Shown here: one piece after another, positions 26,002-33,961 of the stretch
Numbering within the stretch: the stretch's first letter is position 1
How the letters are laid out: each line of letters starts with the position of its first letter
Assembly (NCBI RefSeq): GCF_001439925.1
Contig: NZ_LMBV01000002.1
Span: 311,405-375,404, forward strand
Length of the DNA stretch: 64,000 nucleotides
Source: Peribacillus muralis
Lineage (GTDB): Bacteria; Bacillota; Bacilli; Bacillales; DSM-1321
Direction: 5' to 3'
Notes under the pieces: generated by a model
Told to the model about the DNA's origin: nothing
Databases searched by the model: none
The model's input: the letters and a program-made list of their open reading frames with translations, nothing else
Position numbers and translations under genes: made by a program

Positions 26002-26346
26002 CGTTATCCCTCCGATATACTAGGTTTGCTGAAATTTATTCTCTTATTTTACCATAGATGATCTTTGAAAAAACGGGGAATGCTTAGAAAAAGTTTGAAA
26101 GTTTTGACTATAATCGTGACGTTCCGTTTCAGGGGAGAGAAGAAAAGTAAATGTCCGGGTTTGCTACTTGAAAAAAATATCGAAAAATACTAATATTTAC
26201 TTATACATCATTTTATTACAGGTGTGAAGGGGTACGTGAAATTAGTCACAAATGATTAATGGCGCTTTTTATAATCAAGATTAATAAAAATAGAAAATAG
26301 ATTTTAGTTACGGTCAAGAAAATATCGTAAAGGTGGAAGATTACTT
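26002..26346. other. Divergent promoter region between yumC and yumB
   Basis: This 345-base spacer separates two NAD(P)H oxidoreductase genes transcribed apart, so both promoters are here. A Rex/Fnr-like dyad and a TATAAT for yumB lie at 26234-26275. No gene was seen. Confidence 0.6.
26234..26275 (+). promoter_or_regulatory. Candidate Rex/Fnr-like operator and -10 of yumB
   Basis: ACGTGAAATTAGTCACAA (26234-26251) matches the Rex consensus TTGTGAA-N4-TTCACAA at 11 of 14 positions and the Fnr/Crp-type TGTGA-N6-TCACA with one mismatch. TATAAT is at 26270-26275, so the dyad would cover the -35 region. NADH-responsive repression of an NADH dehydrogenase by Rex is known in B. subtilis for ndh; its use here is inference. 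Confidence 0.45.
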
Positions 26347-27564
26347 TTGAAAAAGCCAACTATCGTTGTTTTAGGGGCAGGTTATGGTGGATTGATGACC
26401 GTCACTCGCCTGCAGAAGGCATTGGGGCACAATGAAGCAGAAATCGTACTAGTCAACAAAAATGATTATCACTATGAAACTACATGGCTGCATGAAGCAT
26501 CTGCTGGAACGCTTCATCATGATCGTGTTCGCTATCCGATCAAAAGTGTCATTAATGGCAGCAAAGTTAAGTTCATCCAAGATTCTGTTTCGGAAGTGAA
26601 GACGGATGACAAAAAGGTCATTCTTGAAAATGGCGAAATACCCTATGATTACCTTGTGATTGGGCTTGGACCTGAATCGGAAACATTTGGAATCCAAGGG
26701 CTGAAGGAGTACGCATTCTCTATTTCCAACGTGAACACTGCACGTGAAATCCGTGACCATATTCAATTGCAATTCGCTACGTACAGCTCCGAGGCAGAGA
26801 AGAATGAGGACCGCTTGACAATCGTTGTCGGAGGGGCCGGATTTACCGGCATCGAATTCCTTGGGGAATTAGCAAATCGCGTCCCTGGTCTTTGCAAAGA
26901 ATACGACATTGATTTCCAGAAGGTCCGCATGTACTGTGTAGAGGCCGCACCAGCCGTCCTTCCTGGTTTTGATCCGGAATTGGTGGATTATGCCGTTTCG
27001 TACCTTGAGAAAAAAGGTGTGGAGTTCAAAATCGGCACTCCGATCAAGGGGGCGACGCCTGAAGGCATCATCGTGTCAAAAGGCGAAGATGAAGTGGAAG
27101 AAATCAAAGCGGGAACCGTCGTTTGGGCAGCAGGAGTACGCGGAAACTCCGTGATCGAGGCTTCCGGATTCGAAGCAATGCGCGGGCGTATTAAGGTGAA
27201 CCTTGACATGCGTGCACCAGGGCATGAAGATATTTTCATCGTGGGTGATTGTGCTTTGATCATCAACGAAGAAATCAATCGTCCCTATCCACCAACTGCA
27301 CAAATCGCCATGCAACAAGGAGAGGTCATTGCGAAGAACCTGACTAAGTTGGTCCGTAATGAAGGTGACCTTGAAACGTTTACTTTCGAAAACAAAGGAA
27401 CGGTATGTTCACTTGGTGATGACAATGCAATTGGTGTTGTATTCGGTAAGAAGGTTACGGGCAAGACCGCATCCTTTTTGAAGAAAATGGTGGATAATAG
27501 AGCTTTGTTAATGATTGGCGGGCCTTCCTTGGTCGCTAAAAAAGGTAAGTTCAACATCCTTTGA
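26347..27564 (+). CDS. yumB: Type II NADH dehydrogenase YumB
   Basis: The 405-residue monotopic flavoprotein oxidises NADH and reduces menaquinone without pumping protons. [15 protein letters not shown] (FAD), [17 protein letters not shown] (NADH) and [10 protein letters not shown] (second FAD motif) are in order, and [15 protein letters not shown] and the amphipathic C-terminus ([19 protein letters not shown]) complete the family pattern. TTG 26347 has AAAGGTGG upstream. A Rex/Fnr-like dyad lies 100 bases upstream. A paralogue-like protein, YutJ, is encoded 4 kb away. Confidence 0.94.
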   Translation: MKKPTIVVLGAGYGGLMTVTRLQKALGHNEAEIVLVNKNDYHYETTWLHEASAGTLHHDRVRYPIKSVINGSKVKFIQDSVSEVKTDDKKVILENGEIPYDYLVIGLGPESETFGIQGLKEYAFSISNVNTAREIRDHIQLQFATYSSEAEKNEDRLTIVVGGAGFTGIEFLGELANRVPGLCKEYDIDFQKVRMYCVEAAPAVLPGFDPELVDYAVSYLEKKGVEFKIGTPIKGATPEGIIVSKGEDEVEEIKAGTVVWAAGVRGNSVIEASGFEAMRGRIKVNLDMRAPGHEDIFIVGDCALIINEEINRPYPPTAQIAMQQGEVIAKNLTKLVRNEGDLETFTFENKGTVCSLGDDNAIGVVFGKKVTGKTASFLKKMVDNRALLMIGGPSLVAKKGKFNIL

Positions 27565-27583
27565 TTGTCAGGTCATATAAACT

Positions 27584-27620
27584 AAAGCCATTTGGGGATC
27601 GTCTCTGAATGGCTTTTTAT
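27584..27620 (+). terminator. Terminator after yumB
   Basis: AAAGCCATT (27584-27592) pairs with AATGGCTTT (27608-27616), followed by TTAT. Confidence 0.85.
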
Positions 27621-27716
27621 TGGCAGTCATCAGTGGGTGGGACATGAAGCTTGGGTGGAAGTTCATGGGTAAGGCCTGGGCAATGGCATCGGGTGGTTGG
27701 TTTAACATAGCTTAAA

Positions 27717-28220
27717 ATGAAGATAGGGAAGTGGAGTTTGGTGGAACGGTGCAAAAATGTTTGGCTGGCAGTGTCTGGCCTTGTGGTATCCGATGAAGGT
27801 GAATGGCTCGTCGTGAACAAAAGGTATGGCGGGTTGAAAGGGCAATGGTCGCTTCCGGCTGGTTTTGTCAAAAACGATGAAACCGTTGATGAGGCCGTTG
27901 TAAGGGAAGTGTTGGAGGAAACGGGCATTCATGCGGAAATCGAAGGTATGATAGGGGTGAGAAGCGGGGTCATCAAAGGGGAGATAAGTGATAATATGCT
28001 GGTGTTTGTACTTAAACCGCTCAGCTTTGAGGTTACCGCTCAATTGGATGAATTGTATGAAGCTAAATTTTATGATCCCGAATTATTGATGCAGGAGGGA
28101 AAGCAGTCTTTATTATTGGAGCAGCTGTTAGCTTTTAAAAAGGAAAGGATGCAGACGATGCTTGACGGTTTGAATCCGGGCGATCAATTTGGTTATACAT
28201 CGTATAAATTATTTCTGTGA
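27717..28220 (+). CDS. NUDIX hydrolase
   Basis: The 167-residue protein has a complete Nudix box, G-X5-E-X7-REVLEETGI, in GFVKNDETVDEAV followed by VREVLEETGI, preceded by GLKGQWSLPAG. Nudix enzymes hydrolyse nucleoside diphosphates linked to another group; the substrate cannot be told from sequence. ATG 27717 lacks a clear ribosome binding site. GTG 27741, preceded by GTGGAG, would remove eight residues and start close to the domain, so the start is uncertain. It is transcribed alone, upstream of yuiB. Confidence 0.88.
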   Translation: MKIGKWSLVERCKNVWLAVSGLVVSDEGEWLVVNKRYGGLKGQWSLPAGFVKNDETVDEAVVREVLEETGIHAEIEGMIGVRSGVIKGEISDNMLVFVLKPLSFEVTAQLDELYEAKFYDPELLMQEGKQSLLLEQLLAFKKERMQTMLDGLNPGDQFGYTSYKLFL

Positions 28221-28264
28221 ATTGGGTAAATATCTTTTCTTCGGCATTATTTGGCATCAAGTCG

Positions 28265-28294
28265 TTGACGCGGCAATTATTTTTTCAGTAAACT
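28265..28294 (+). promoter_or_regulatory. Candidate promoter of yuiB
   Basis: TTGACG (28265-28270), 18-base spacer, TAAACT (28289-28294), followed 10 bases later by the AAGGAGGG ribosome binding site of yuiB. The -10 is weak and the leader would be very short. Confidence 0.35.
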
Positions 28295-28328
28295 AAAGGT
28301 GTCGCTTTTAAGGAGGGTCAAGAATAAC

Positions 28329-28646
28329 ATGCCATTGCCCGTTTTAATTATCTCAATACTCTTATTTTTCATATTGTTTTTCGGAATCGGCTTTTTGTTG
28401 AATATGCTCTTTCGTTCATCGTGGATCATGGTCATCTTATTTCCCATCGTCTTCATCGTCATTGTCAATGAAACGAAGCTTATTGAATATTTCCGAAACC
28501 CGGGAATGTCGCTCTCAAGCCTTGGGACGAATCTCACATCCTTGCATACGGCAGATATCATCATTTTATCAAGTGGGCTGTTCGGGGCTGTTTTAGCTGG
28601 TGTGGTTATTAGAACGTTAAGAAAAAAAGGATATCAAATGTTTTGA
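28329..28646 (+). CDS. yuiB: Membrane protein YuiB
   Basis: The 105-residue protein has three hydrophobic segments (residues about 4-27, 31-50 and 78-95) and a short basic tail (RTLRKKGYQ). Its length and N-terminus (MPLPVLIISILLFFILFFGIG) match YuiB of B. subtilis, which has no known function. ATG 28329 has AAGGAGGG upstream; the longer frame from GTG 28299 runs through that site. Followed by a terminator and yuiC. Confidence 0.87.
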   Translation: MPLPVLIISILLFFILFFGIGFLLNMLFRSSWIMVILFPIVFIVIVNETKLIEYFRNPGMSLSSLGTNLTSLHTADIIILSSGLFGAVLAGVVIRTLRKKGYQMF

Positions 28647-28653
28647 TCGAGGT

Positions 28654-28683
28654 GGATCGTCTTCATGGACGGTCCTTTTTTGT
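28654..28683 (+). terminator. Terminator after yuiB
   Basis: GGATCGTC and GGACGGTCC form an 8-bp stem with one G-T pair, followed by a seven-T run. Confidence 0.8.
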
Positions 28684-28773
28684 ATGGAAAAAAGGTTGTT
28701 TTAGCATGTTTATGAATACTTTCTCTCTGGAAAGGGAACAAATATCCTTGTGAGAGGAGTGAAATGAATACAT

Positions 28774-29424
28774 ATGAAGATATGTAAAACATTATTTTTG
28801 AGGGTTGCTATTATCATATTATTTATCTTGGCCATCAACTCGACCTTCAACCATGTTTTTGGGGCGACATCTGAAGTTGACCCAGTTGGTTTCCAATATA
28901 AAACCAACCAAAGAGGGAAGCTGGTGTCATCCGAACCCATGAGTAATGGGCCAGAGACGATAGAGGAAGCGATGGAGTTCTTGAAATACCCGAAGCATGA
29001 AGTATTGGCTACAGGATATACAGCAGGATATGAATCAACTGGAAAGTACCCCGAAAGCCCATCTTATGGCGTTACGTATTCAGGAGTGAAGGTGAAACGG
29101 GATGTGTTTTCCACCATAGCGGCGGATCTTGCCGTTTTCCCGCTCGGAACCATCCTTTGGATTCCTGGCTATGGCTATGGAGTCGTAGCCGACAAGGGTG
29201 GAGCAATCAAAGGGAATCACCTTGACCTATATTATGAAACCGTACAGGATGTGTATGATAATTGGGGTAAGAAAACCCTTGAGGTTTATGTTGTCCAAAA
29301 AGGGAACGGAGAGTTGTCCGAGGAACAACTGAACAAATTGAATGAAACGAAGATCAAGCAGGTATTCAAGGATAAAATCACTGAACAAGTGTTGAACAAG
29401 CATGTGTCATCCTTTGCGTTTTGA
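28774..29424 (+). CDS. yuiC: 3D-domain cell-wall protein YuiC
   Basis: The 216-residue protein has an N-terminal signal anchor (residues about 7-30, [17 protein letters not shown]). Its C-terminal 3D domain has the three aspartates in [30 protein letters not shown]. 3D domains have the MltA-like double-psi fold, and YuiC of B. subtilis is a stationary-phase peptidoglycan lytic transglycosylase related to resuscitation factors. ATG 28774 lies 14 bases from the AGGAG site, while an out-of-frame ATG at 28764 opens a seven-codon mini-frame that overlaps it. Confidence 0.9.
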   Translation: MKICKTLFLRVAIIILFILAINSTFNHVFGATSEVDPVGFQYKTNQRGKLVSSEPMSNGPETIEEAMEFLKYPKHEVLATGYTAGYESTGKYPESPSYGVTYSGVKVKRDVFSTIAADLAVFPLGTILWIPGYGYGVVADKGGAIKGNHLDLYYETVQDVYDNWGKKTLEVYVVQKGNGELSEEQLNKLNETKIKQVFKDKITEQVLNKHVSSFAF

Positions 29425-29479
29425 TGGAGCGGTGGACGAAGCAAGATTCAACTGTCCTTACATGTGATCATATACCGCG

Positions 29480-29506
29480 AAGCTGCCTATAGCAGGCAGC
29501 TTTTTG
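29480..29506 (+). terminator. Terminator after yuiC
   Basis: AAGCTGCCT (29480-29488) pairs with AGGCAGCTT (29493-29501), followed by TTT. It sits just before the convergent minus-strand gene. Confidence 0.85.
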
Positions 29507-29510
29507 CGTG

Positions 29511-30302
29511 TTATTCTACTATGTGATTGTAGGCTTTTGGATGAAGGGTCCTGGCCAACTTGGACAATCCATCCAGTAAACGCGGGGAAGGACGACAGAA
29601 TAAGGGTTCTTCCATGATATGGATGTTGTTGGTGCGTACTGCCTTCATATCGTTCCACCCTTTTCGTTTCTTGACCAATTCCGGGTTCACTTTGCGTAAA
29701 GGGACACCGACCCATGCTAGGCAAATGTGGTCGGGGTCCTTTTCAAGGACATCTTCAATCGTGACTTGGATACTGGCCATGTTTACTTGTTCAAAAAGAT
29801 TATATCCACCCGCCAGGCGGCTGATTTCGGATAACCAGTTTACCCCGCCTGGGCTGAATAAGGGATTTGGCCACCACTCCCAATAAAGGGAAGGCTTCGT
29901 TTCGATTGTGTTGGCGACGTCTTGATAACGCAGGATGGTCCGCCTGAATTTGGCAGCCTGTTTTTCTGCCTCATTCATAAAGCCCGTAGCCTCTCCCAAA
30001 CTCAGCATATCCAGTGCGATATCTTCTAGTGATTGCGGGTTGAAGATAATATGCGGAAGGTTCCGTTCTTTTAATGCTTCAATATTTTTTTCCATGCCGG
30101 GTACACTTAGTGAAGCTAGCACTAAATCAGGCTTCAATGATTCGACATGATCGATATCAATCGATAAATCCGGACCGACTTTAGGAAGATGCTGGATGGA
30201 TTCAGGCCAATCGGAGTAGTCGTCGATTGCGATTAGCTTATCTTCGATTCCTAGATATGTGCATAGCTCCGTATTACTGGGGCAAAGAGAGATTATTTTC
30301 AA
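29511..30302 (-). CDS. Cobalamin-binding-like (BtuF/TroA fold) protein without signal peptide
   Basis: The 263-residue protein matches periplasmic binding proteins of the BtuF/FepB type: IISLCPSNTELCTYLG, VGPDLSIDIDHVESLKPDLVLAS, and PLFSPGGVNWLSEISRLAGG. Unlike transport binding proteins it has no signal peptide or lipobox and no permease or ATPase gene nearby, so it is probably cytosolic. Similar solitary proteins are annotated as cobalamin-binding proteins. TTG 30302 has TAGGTGG upstream, formed partly by the yuiD stop codon; GTG 30311 is the extreme alternative. Translation is probably coupled to yuiD. Confidence 0.8.
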   Translation of the reverse strand: MKIISLCPSNTELCTYLGIEDKLIAIDDYSDWPESIQHLPKVGPDLSIDIDHVESLKPDLVLASLSVPGMEKNIEALKERNLPHIIFNPQSLEDIALDMLSLGEATGFMNEAEKQAAKFRRTILRYQDVANTIETKPSLYWEWWPNPLFSPGGVNWLSEISRLAGGYNLFEQVNMASIQVTIEDVLEKDPDHICLAWVGVPLRKVNPELVKKRKGWNDMKAVRTNNIHIMEEPLFCRPSPRLLDGLSKLARTLHPKAYNHIVE

Positions 30303-30311
30303 ATGTACCAC

Positions 30312-30794
30312 CTACCCTTGAAAGATGAAAAAGTGAAGCACGAGTGCAATGAATACACCGGTCAAGGCTCCGAAGAAAACCTCAATTGGCTTATGCCCCA
30401 ACAGTTCCTTTAATTGTTGTTGTTTTTGCTTATCGGCTTTTTTTTGCCAGTTTTTTGCTTGCTCGACAAATGTATTGAAATCGGTAACGAGTCGATTCAA
30501 GACGGCGGCCTGTTCTCCTGCCTGCCTCCTTACACCTGTTGCATCGAACATCGTGATGACGGCAAAGATCGCGGCAACCGCGAATACAGGTGAATCCATG
30601 CCCGTTTCAATTCCTACTGCAACAGTGAGTGCTGATACGGCTGCTGAGTGGGAGCTTGGCATCCCGCCCGTCGAATTAATAAGGGCCCAATTAACTTTAC
30701 GAAACGCGATGAAATGGATGGGCACTTTGATGAATTGAGCAAAGAAAATGGCAATCAATGCTGCGATTAAAGGGAAGTTGAGAAAAAAATCCAA
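30312..30794 (-). CDS. yuiD: Divergent PAP2 family membrane protein YuiD
   Basis: The 160-residue membrane protein belongs to the acid phosphatase/vanadium-haloperoxidase-related DUF212 family. The signature STGGMPSSHSAAVSALTVAVG corresponds to the SxSH phosphatase motif, and DATGVRRQAGEQA is the second conserved block. Four hydrophobic segments and a charged helical loop (KNWQKKADKQKQQQLKELLGHK) are visible. TTG 30794 is preferred because TAGGCGG is six bases upstream and the start aligns with YuiD. The longer frame to 30845 lacks a ribosome binding site. Confidence 0.9.
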   Translation of the reverse strand: MDFFLNFPLIAALIAIFFAQFIKVPIHFIAFRKVNWALINSTGGMPSSHSAAVSALTVAVGIETGMDSPVFAVAAIFAVITMFDATGVRRQAGEQAAVLNRLVTDFNTFVEQAKNWQKKADKQKQQQLKELLGHKPIEVFFGALTGVFIALVLHFFIFQG

Positions 30795-31055
30795 AATTAT
30801 CCGCCTACTTTCTAAATTATGAGTAACTATATAGGGGCTGTGCATACACGGACTTATCCGGTACGTACTTAATTAGTTCCATCCAGTCTTGTCGATTCCC
30901 TGCTGGATAAGGATAAAAGATGATCTTTCTTATACTATTACTCTAAAGTCGCCTTTTCTAAACAATAACCTTTATAATATTAATATCAACGGCCTTTATC
31001 GAAAACTTTAGAAGATTTCGTTATAATGAGGATAATCGAATGGAGGAGATAGCAT

Positions 31056-32555
31056 ATGTTCACAGTTAAAGATTCCTTGAATATAAATATGATTGATGAA
31101 TGCCTGGTCCTAGGGGTGTTCGACAGACCGATTAAATTCACAGGCATAGGGAAGGAAGCCGATGAGCAATTAGGCGGCCAGCTAACGGAGTTAGTGAAAG
31201 CCGGGGAAATCTCTTCCAAGAAGAAGTCAGTGGTTAAAATACATACATTAGGCAAATTAGGTGTAAAGAGATTGGTTTTTGTAGGTCTGGGCAAGGAAAA
31301 AGAGCTTACCTTTGAAACGCTTCGCGAAGCATTGGGTAAAGCGCGTAAAACGATTTCGGAATCCAAGCTGACGACGCTGTCGATCGCACTGGATACATTC
31401 ACGACTGAAACCCTGGACGCCCTGGACGTTGCGCATGCATTCGCGGAGGCCTTCGAACTTGCTTCCTATAAATTTGCTGGATACAAGCAGAAATCGAACC
31501 AGGTCGAAAAGAATATTGAAGCGATTACGGTTTATAGTGATGCGGATAAAGGCGAGGTAGGGGCGGCACTTCATGTAGGCAGAATTTTTGGAAGGGCGAC
31601 GAACTCGGCAAGGACATTGGTCAACACACCAGGGAACTTGCTGACTTCCACCGATTTGGCGGAATATTCATCCGCTTTGGGTGAACGCTATGGCTTTGAA
31701 GTGGAGATCCTTGAAAAGGAAGATATGCTCAAGTTGGGAATGGGGGCACTTCTTGCCGTCAACCAAGGTTCGGTCGAGCCACCGAAAATGATCGTTTTGA
31801 AGTATCAAGGAAAAGAAGATTGGAAAGATGTTATCGGCTTGGTCGGTAAGGGCATCACGTTCGATACGGGTGGTTATTCATTGAAAACGAAGGCGGGTAT
31901 CGTTGGAATGAAGACGGATATGGGCGGTGCTGCAGCCGTTTTGGGAGCAATGGAGATTATCGGCGAATTGGGGCCGGACCAAAATGTCGTGGCCGTCATT
32001 CCTTCCACTGATAATATGATCAGCGGCGAGGCTTTCAAGCCGGATGATGTGATCACTGCGATGAGCGGGAAAACGATCGAAATATTGAATACCGATGCCG
32101 AAGGACGGCTTGTTTTGGCTGATGCGATGACATACGCGAAACATCATGGTGCAGAATACTTGATCGATGTAGCGACGTTAACAGGCGGGGTCATAACGGC
32201 GTTAGGTATGGATATGACGGGTGCAATGACCAATGACGTTGAATTCTATGAGCAGGTCCAAAAAGCTTCGGAGGAGGCGGGCGAGCCTATGTGGCGGCTG
32301 CCGATTACTGAAAAGGACAAAGAACGGGTACGCAATAGTAAAATAGCGGATTTGAACAATTCACCTGGCGGGGCCGGACATGCCATCATGGGCGGGGCCT
32401 TCATCGGTGAATTTGCCGATGAGACTCCATGGGTCCATCTTGATATTGCCGGAACATCGACAACCGCAAGCAGCTCTGCATTATGCACGGTCGGGGCGAC
32501 AGGTGTCATGGCTCGGACGCTTGCACTATTAGTTGAAACCTTCGAAAAGAAATGA
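31056..32555 (+). CDS. pepA: Leucyl aminopeptidase (M17) PepA
   Basis: The 499-residue cytosolic zinc/manganese aminopeptidase removes N-terminal residues from peptides. The M17 signature NTDAEGRL is intact, as are the metal-binding [11 protein letters not shown] (with the Lys and Asp ligands), KTDMGGAA and the C-terminal HLDIAGT. The N-terminal regulatory domain spans about residues 1-165. GGAGG lies upstream of ATG 31056. It is monocistronic, in the position of yuiE, and ends in a perfect bidirectional terminator. Confidence 0.96.
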   Translation: MFTVKDSLNINMIDECLVLGVFDRPIKFTGIGKEADEQLGGQLTELVKAGEISSKKKSVVKIHTLGKLGVKRLVFVGLGKEKELTFETLREALGKARKTISESKLTTLSIALDTFTTETLDALDVAHAFAEAFELASYKFAGYKQKSNQVEKNIEAITVYSDADKGEVGAALHVGRIFGRATNSARTLVNTPGNLLTSTDLAEYSSALGERYGFEVEILEKEDMLKLGMGALLAVNQGSVEPPKMIVLKYQGKEDWKDVIGLVGKGITFDTGGYSLKTKAGIVGMKTDMGGAAAVLGAMEIIGELGPDQNVVAVIPSTDNMISGEAFKPDDVITAMSGKTIEILNTDAEGRLVLADAMTYAKHHGAEYLIDVATLTGGVITALGMDMTGAMTNDVEFYEQVQKASEEAGEPMWRLPITEKDKERVRNSKIADLNNSPGGAGHAIMGGAFIGEFADETPWVHLDIAGTSTTASSSALCTVGATGVMARTLALLVETFEKK

Positions 32556-32560
32556 ACGAA

Positions 32561-32600
32561 AAAACCCCGAAGCCGACACATAGGCTTCGGGGTTTTTGTT
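32561..32600. terminator. Bidirectional terminator between pepA and the 120-residue gene
   Basis: AAAACCCCGAAGCC (32561-32574) pairs with GGCTTCGGGGTTTT, followed by T. The A run on the left serves the minus strand. Confidence 0.95.
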
Positions 32601-32604
32601 CTAT

Positions 32605-32967
32605 TCAACTGTCCCTCCATTTCAGGCTGACGATGATATGACTATTGATTTCCCCTGTTTTCGGATGGAAATCAAAACGGATCCCATCAGGGTTATACGT
32701 GATATCAGGTTCGTTTTTAATGCCGATTTTCCGGATCATATCTGCCACGAGGTTCTTTTCTGATGCTTGGGCAGCGGTCATCAACCCGTTTGCGAAAGGC
32801 TTGGATGTGGCGAGGATATCCATGACTTTTTGTACATCAAGCAATAAGGACTGCGAGGTCTTTGCCGATTTAACCAATAAATCGGGATTGGTCGCCGAGA
32901 ATGGCGGCATTCTTCGTCCTAGGTCATGGCCAATCCGCTCGAAGGGGAAATAAGGGTGATTTTCCAT
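32605..32967 (-). CDS. Small hypothetical protein
   Basis: The 120-residue product has no signal or membrane segment. Its middle is helical (SLLLDVQKVMDILATSKPFANGLMTAAQASEK), and the C-terminus looks like two or three beta strands (ITYNPDGIRFDFHPKTGEI). I do not recognise the family with confidence; it resembles short Bacillus proteins such as YuzC only in general layout. GGAAGGAA lies upstream of ATG 32967. It shares the terminator of pepA and diverges from ribA. Confidence 0.65.
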   Translation of the reverse strand: MENHPYFPFERIGHDLGRRMPPFSATNPDLLVKSAKTSQSLLLDVQKVMDILATSKPFANGLMTAAQASEKNLVADMIRKIGIKNEPDITYNPDGIRFDFHPKTGEINSHIIVSLKWRDS

Positions 32968-33110
32968 TAATATTCCTTCCTTTCCTTAAGTCTGTCTTTA
33001 GACCTGCATTCTTTATACGTTACACTATGTAAGAAGGTCGTGCGATATGATAGCGACTCAAAGAAGACTACTTTCCGGAAAAGACACACTATTATTTGTA
33101 AACTGCTTCA

Positions 33111-33139
33111 TTGACAGGTATAGTGGATAGTAATATACT
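33111..33139 (+). promoter_or_regulatory. Sigma-A promoter of the ribA operon
   Basis: TTGACA (33111-33116), a 17-base spacer and TATACT (33134-33139), one mismatch from a perfect consensus promoter. Transcription should start near 33146, leaving a leader of only ~50 bases, too short for an FMN riboswitch. Confidence 0.85.
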
Positions 33140-33156
33140 TACTTACCTAAAGTAAG
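33138..33156. promoter_or_regulatory. Palindromic operator overlapping the ribA promoter
   Basis: CTTACTT-N5-AAGTAAG is a perfect 7+7 inverted repeat starting inside the -10 and covering the expected start site, ideal for repression. TTAC/GTAA half-sites of this kind are seen with HxlR/DUF24 and MarR-type regulators; the protein is unknown and no regulator gene is adjacent. Confidence 0.6.
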
Positions 33157-33196
33157 GAGTATGCACACTATAAATGAAAAAATAGGTGATGTTAAC

Positions 33197-33946
33197 ATGA
33201 AGATAAACCAGAAAACAAAAGACCTTTTAATAGATAAAATGACTATCCTTAAAACGCCAGGAAAAGCCGAAATATGCTTGGTGGGTCCCGTAAACCTCCC
33301 TGTTGAACAAGGAGATTTCTCCGCAGTTTTCCAATGGTATACATGGCTTGAGTTGGATGGTGCGGATAATGACAAGGAAGCGGTGCTTGAATCGCTTGCG
33401 GATGCCAACCTGGCTTTTGGACAACAATCCTCCGTATTGGTATATGGCGATTTCAAAAAGTCCGAGAATGCACTTGTCCGTATGCATAGCATTTGCCATA
33501 CAGGTGATATTTTTGGCAGCAAACGGTGTGATTGCGGCTATCAGCTCCACCAATCGATGAAGATGATTGCCGAGCATGGGTGCGGCGCCATTTTTTACTT
33601 GGCAGACCATGAAGGAAGAGGGATTGGCCTATTCTCCAAATCTCTAGCCTATCTGCTTCAACAGGAAGGCTATGACACAGTCGAAGCGAACGAGGCATTA
33701 GGATTTGAAGACGATACTCGATCGTACGAAGGGGCAATCCGTGTGTTGCAGGAGTTGCGCGATCTTCCGGTGACTTTAATTACGAATAACCCGAAAAAGC
33801 TGGATGCCCTGATGAAGCATGGACTTGCGGCAAAGGATCATATCCCGCTTTGGGGCGGTCTCACGAAAGATAATAGCTTCTATTTGGACACTAAGGTTAA
33901 GAAGTCTGGACATATTCCCGAACAAAAGCCAACTTTGATCGTATAA
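33197..33946 (+). CDS. ribA: Stand-alone GTP cyclohydrolase II
   Basis: GTP cyclohydrolase II opens GTP to the 2,5-diaminopyrimidine phosphate that starts riboflavin synthesis. The 249-residue product has the zinc cysteines C100, C111 and C113 (E. coli spacing), EGRGIGL and DTVEANEALGF. It lacks the DHBP synthase half present in the RibBA of Bacillus. The usual HSECLTGD motif reads HSICHTGD, so it is diverged. ATG 33197 has AGGTGAT six bases upstream. It leads ribD, a flavin monooxygenase and a HAD phosphatase in one operon, with no ribE or ribH. Confidence 0.88.
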   Translation: MKINQKTKDLLIDKMTILKTPGKAEICLVGPVNLPVEQGDFSAVFQWYTWLELDGADNDKEAVLESLADANLAFGQQSSVLVYGDFKKSENALVRMHSICHTGDIFGSKRCDCGYQLHQSMKMIAEHGCGAIFYLADHEGRGIGLFSKSLAYLLQQEGYDTVEANEALGFEDDTRSYEGAIRVLQELRDLPVTLITNNPKKLDALMKHGLAAKDHIPLWGGLTKDNSFYLDTKVKKSGHIPEQKPTLIV

Positions 33947-33961
33947 GGAGAGCTTAGACGT

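Noticed and set aside
32968-33196. FMN riboswitch upstream of ribA-ribD
   Set aside because: The RFN-type conserved blocks are absent and the predicted leader from the strong promoter is only about 50 bases.
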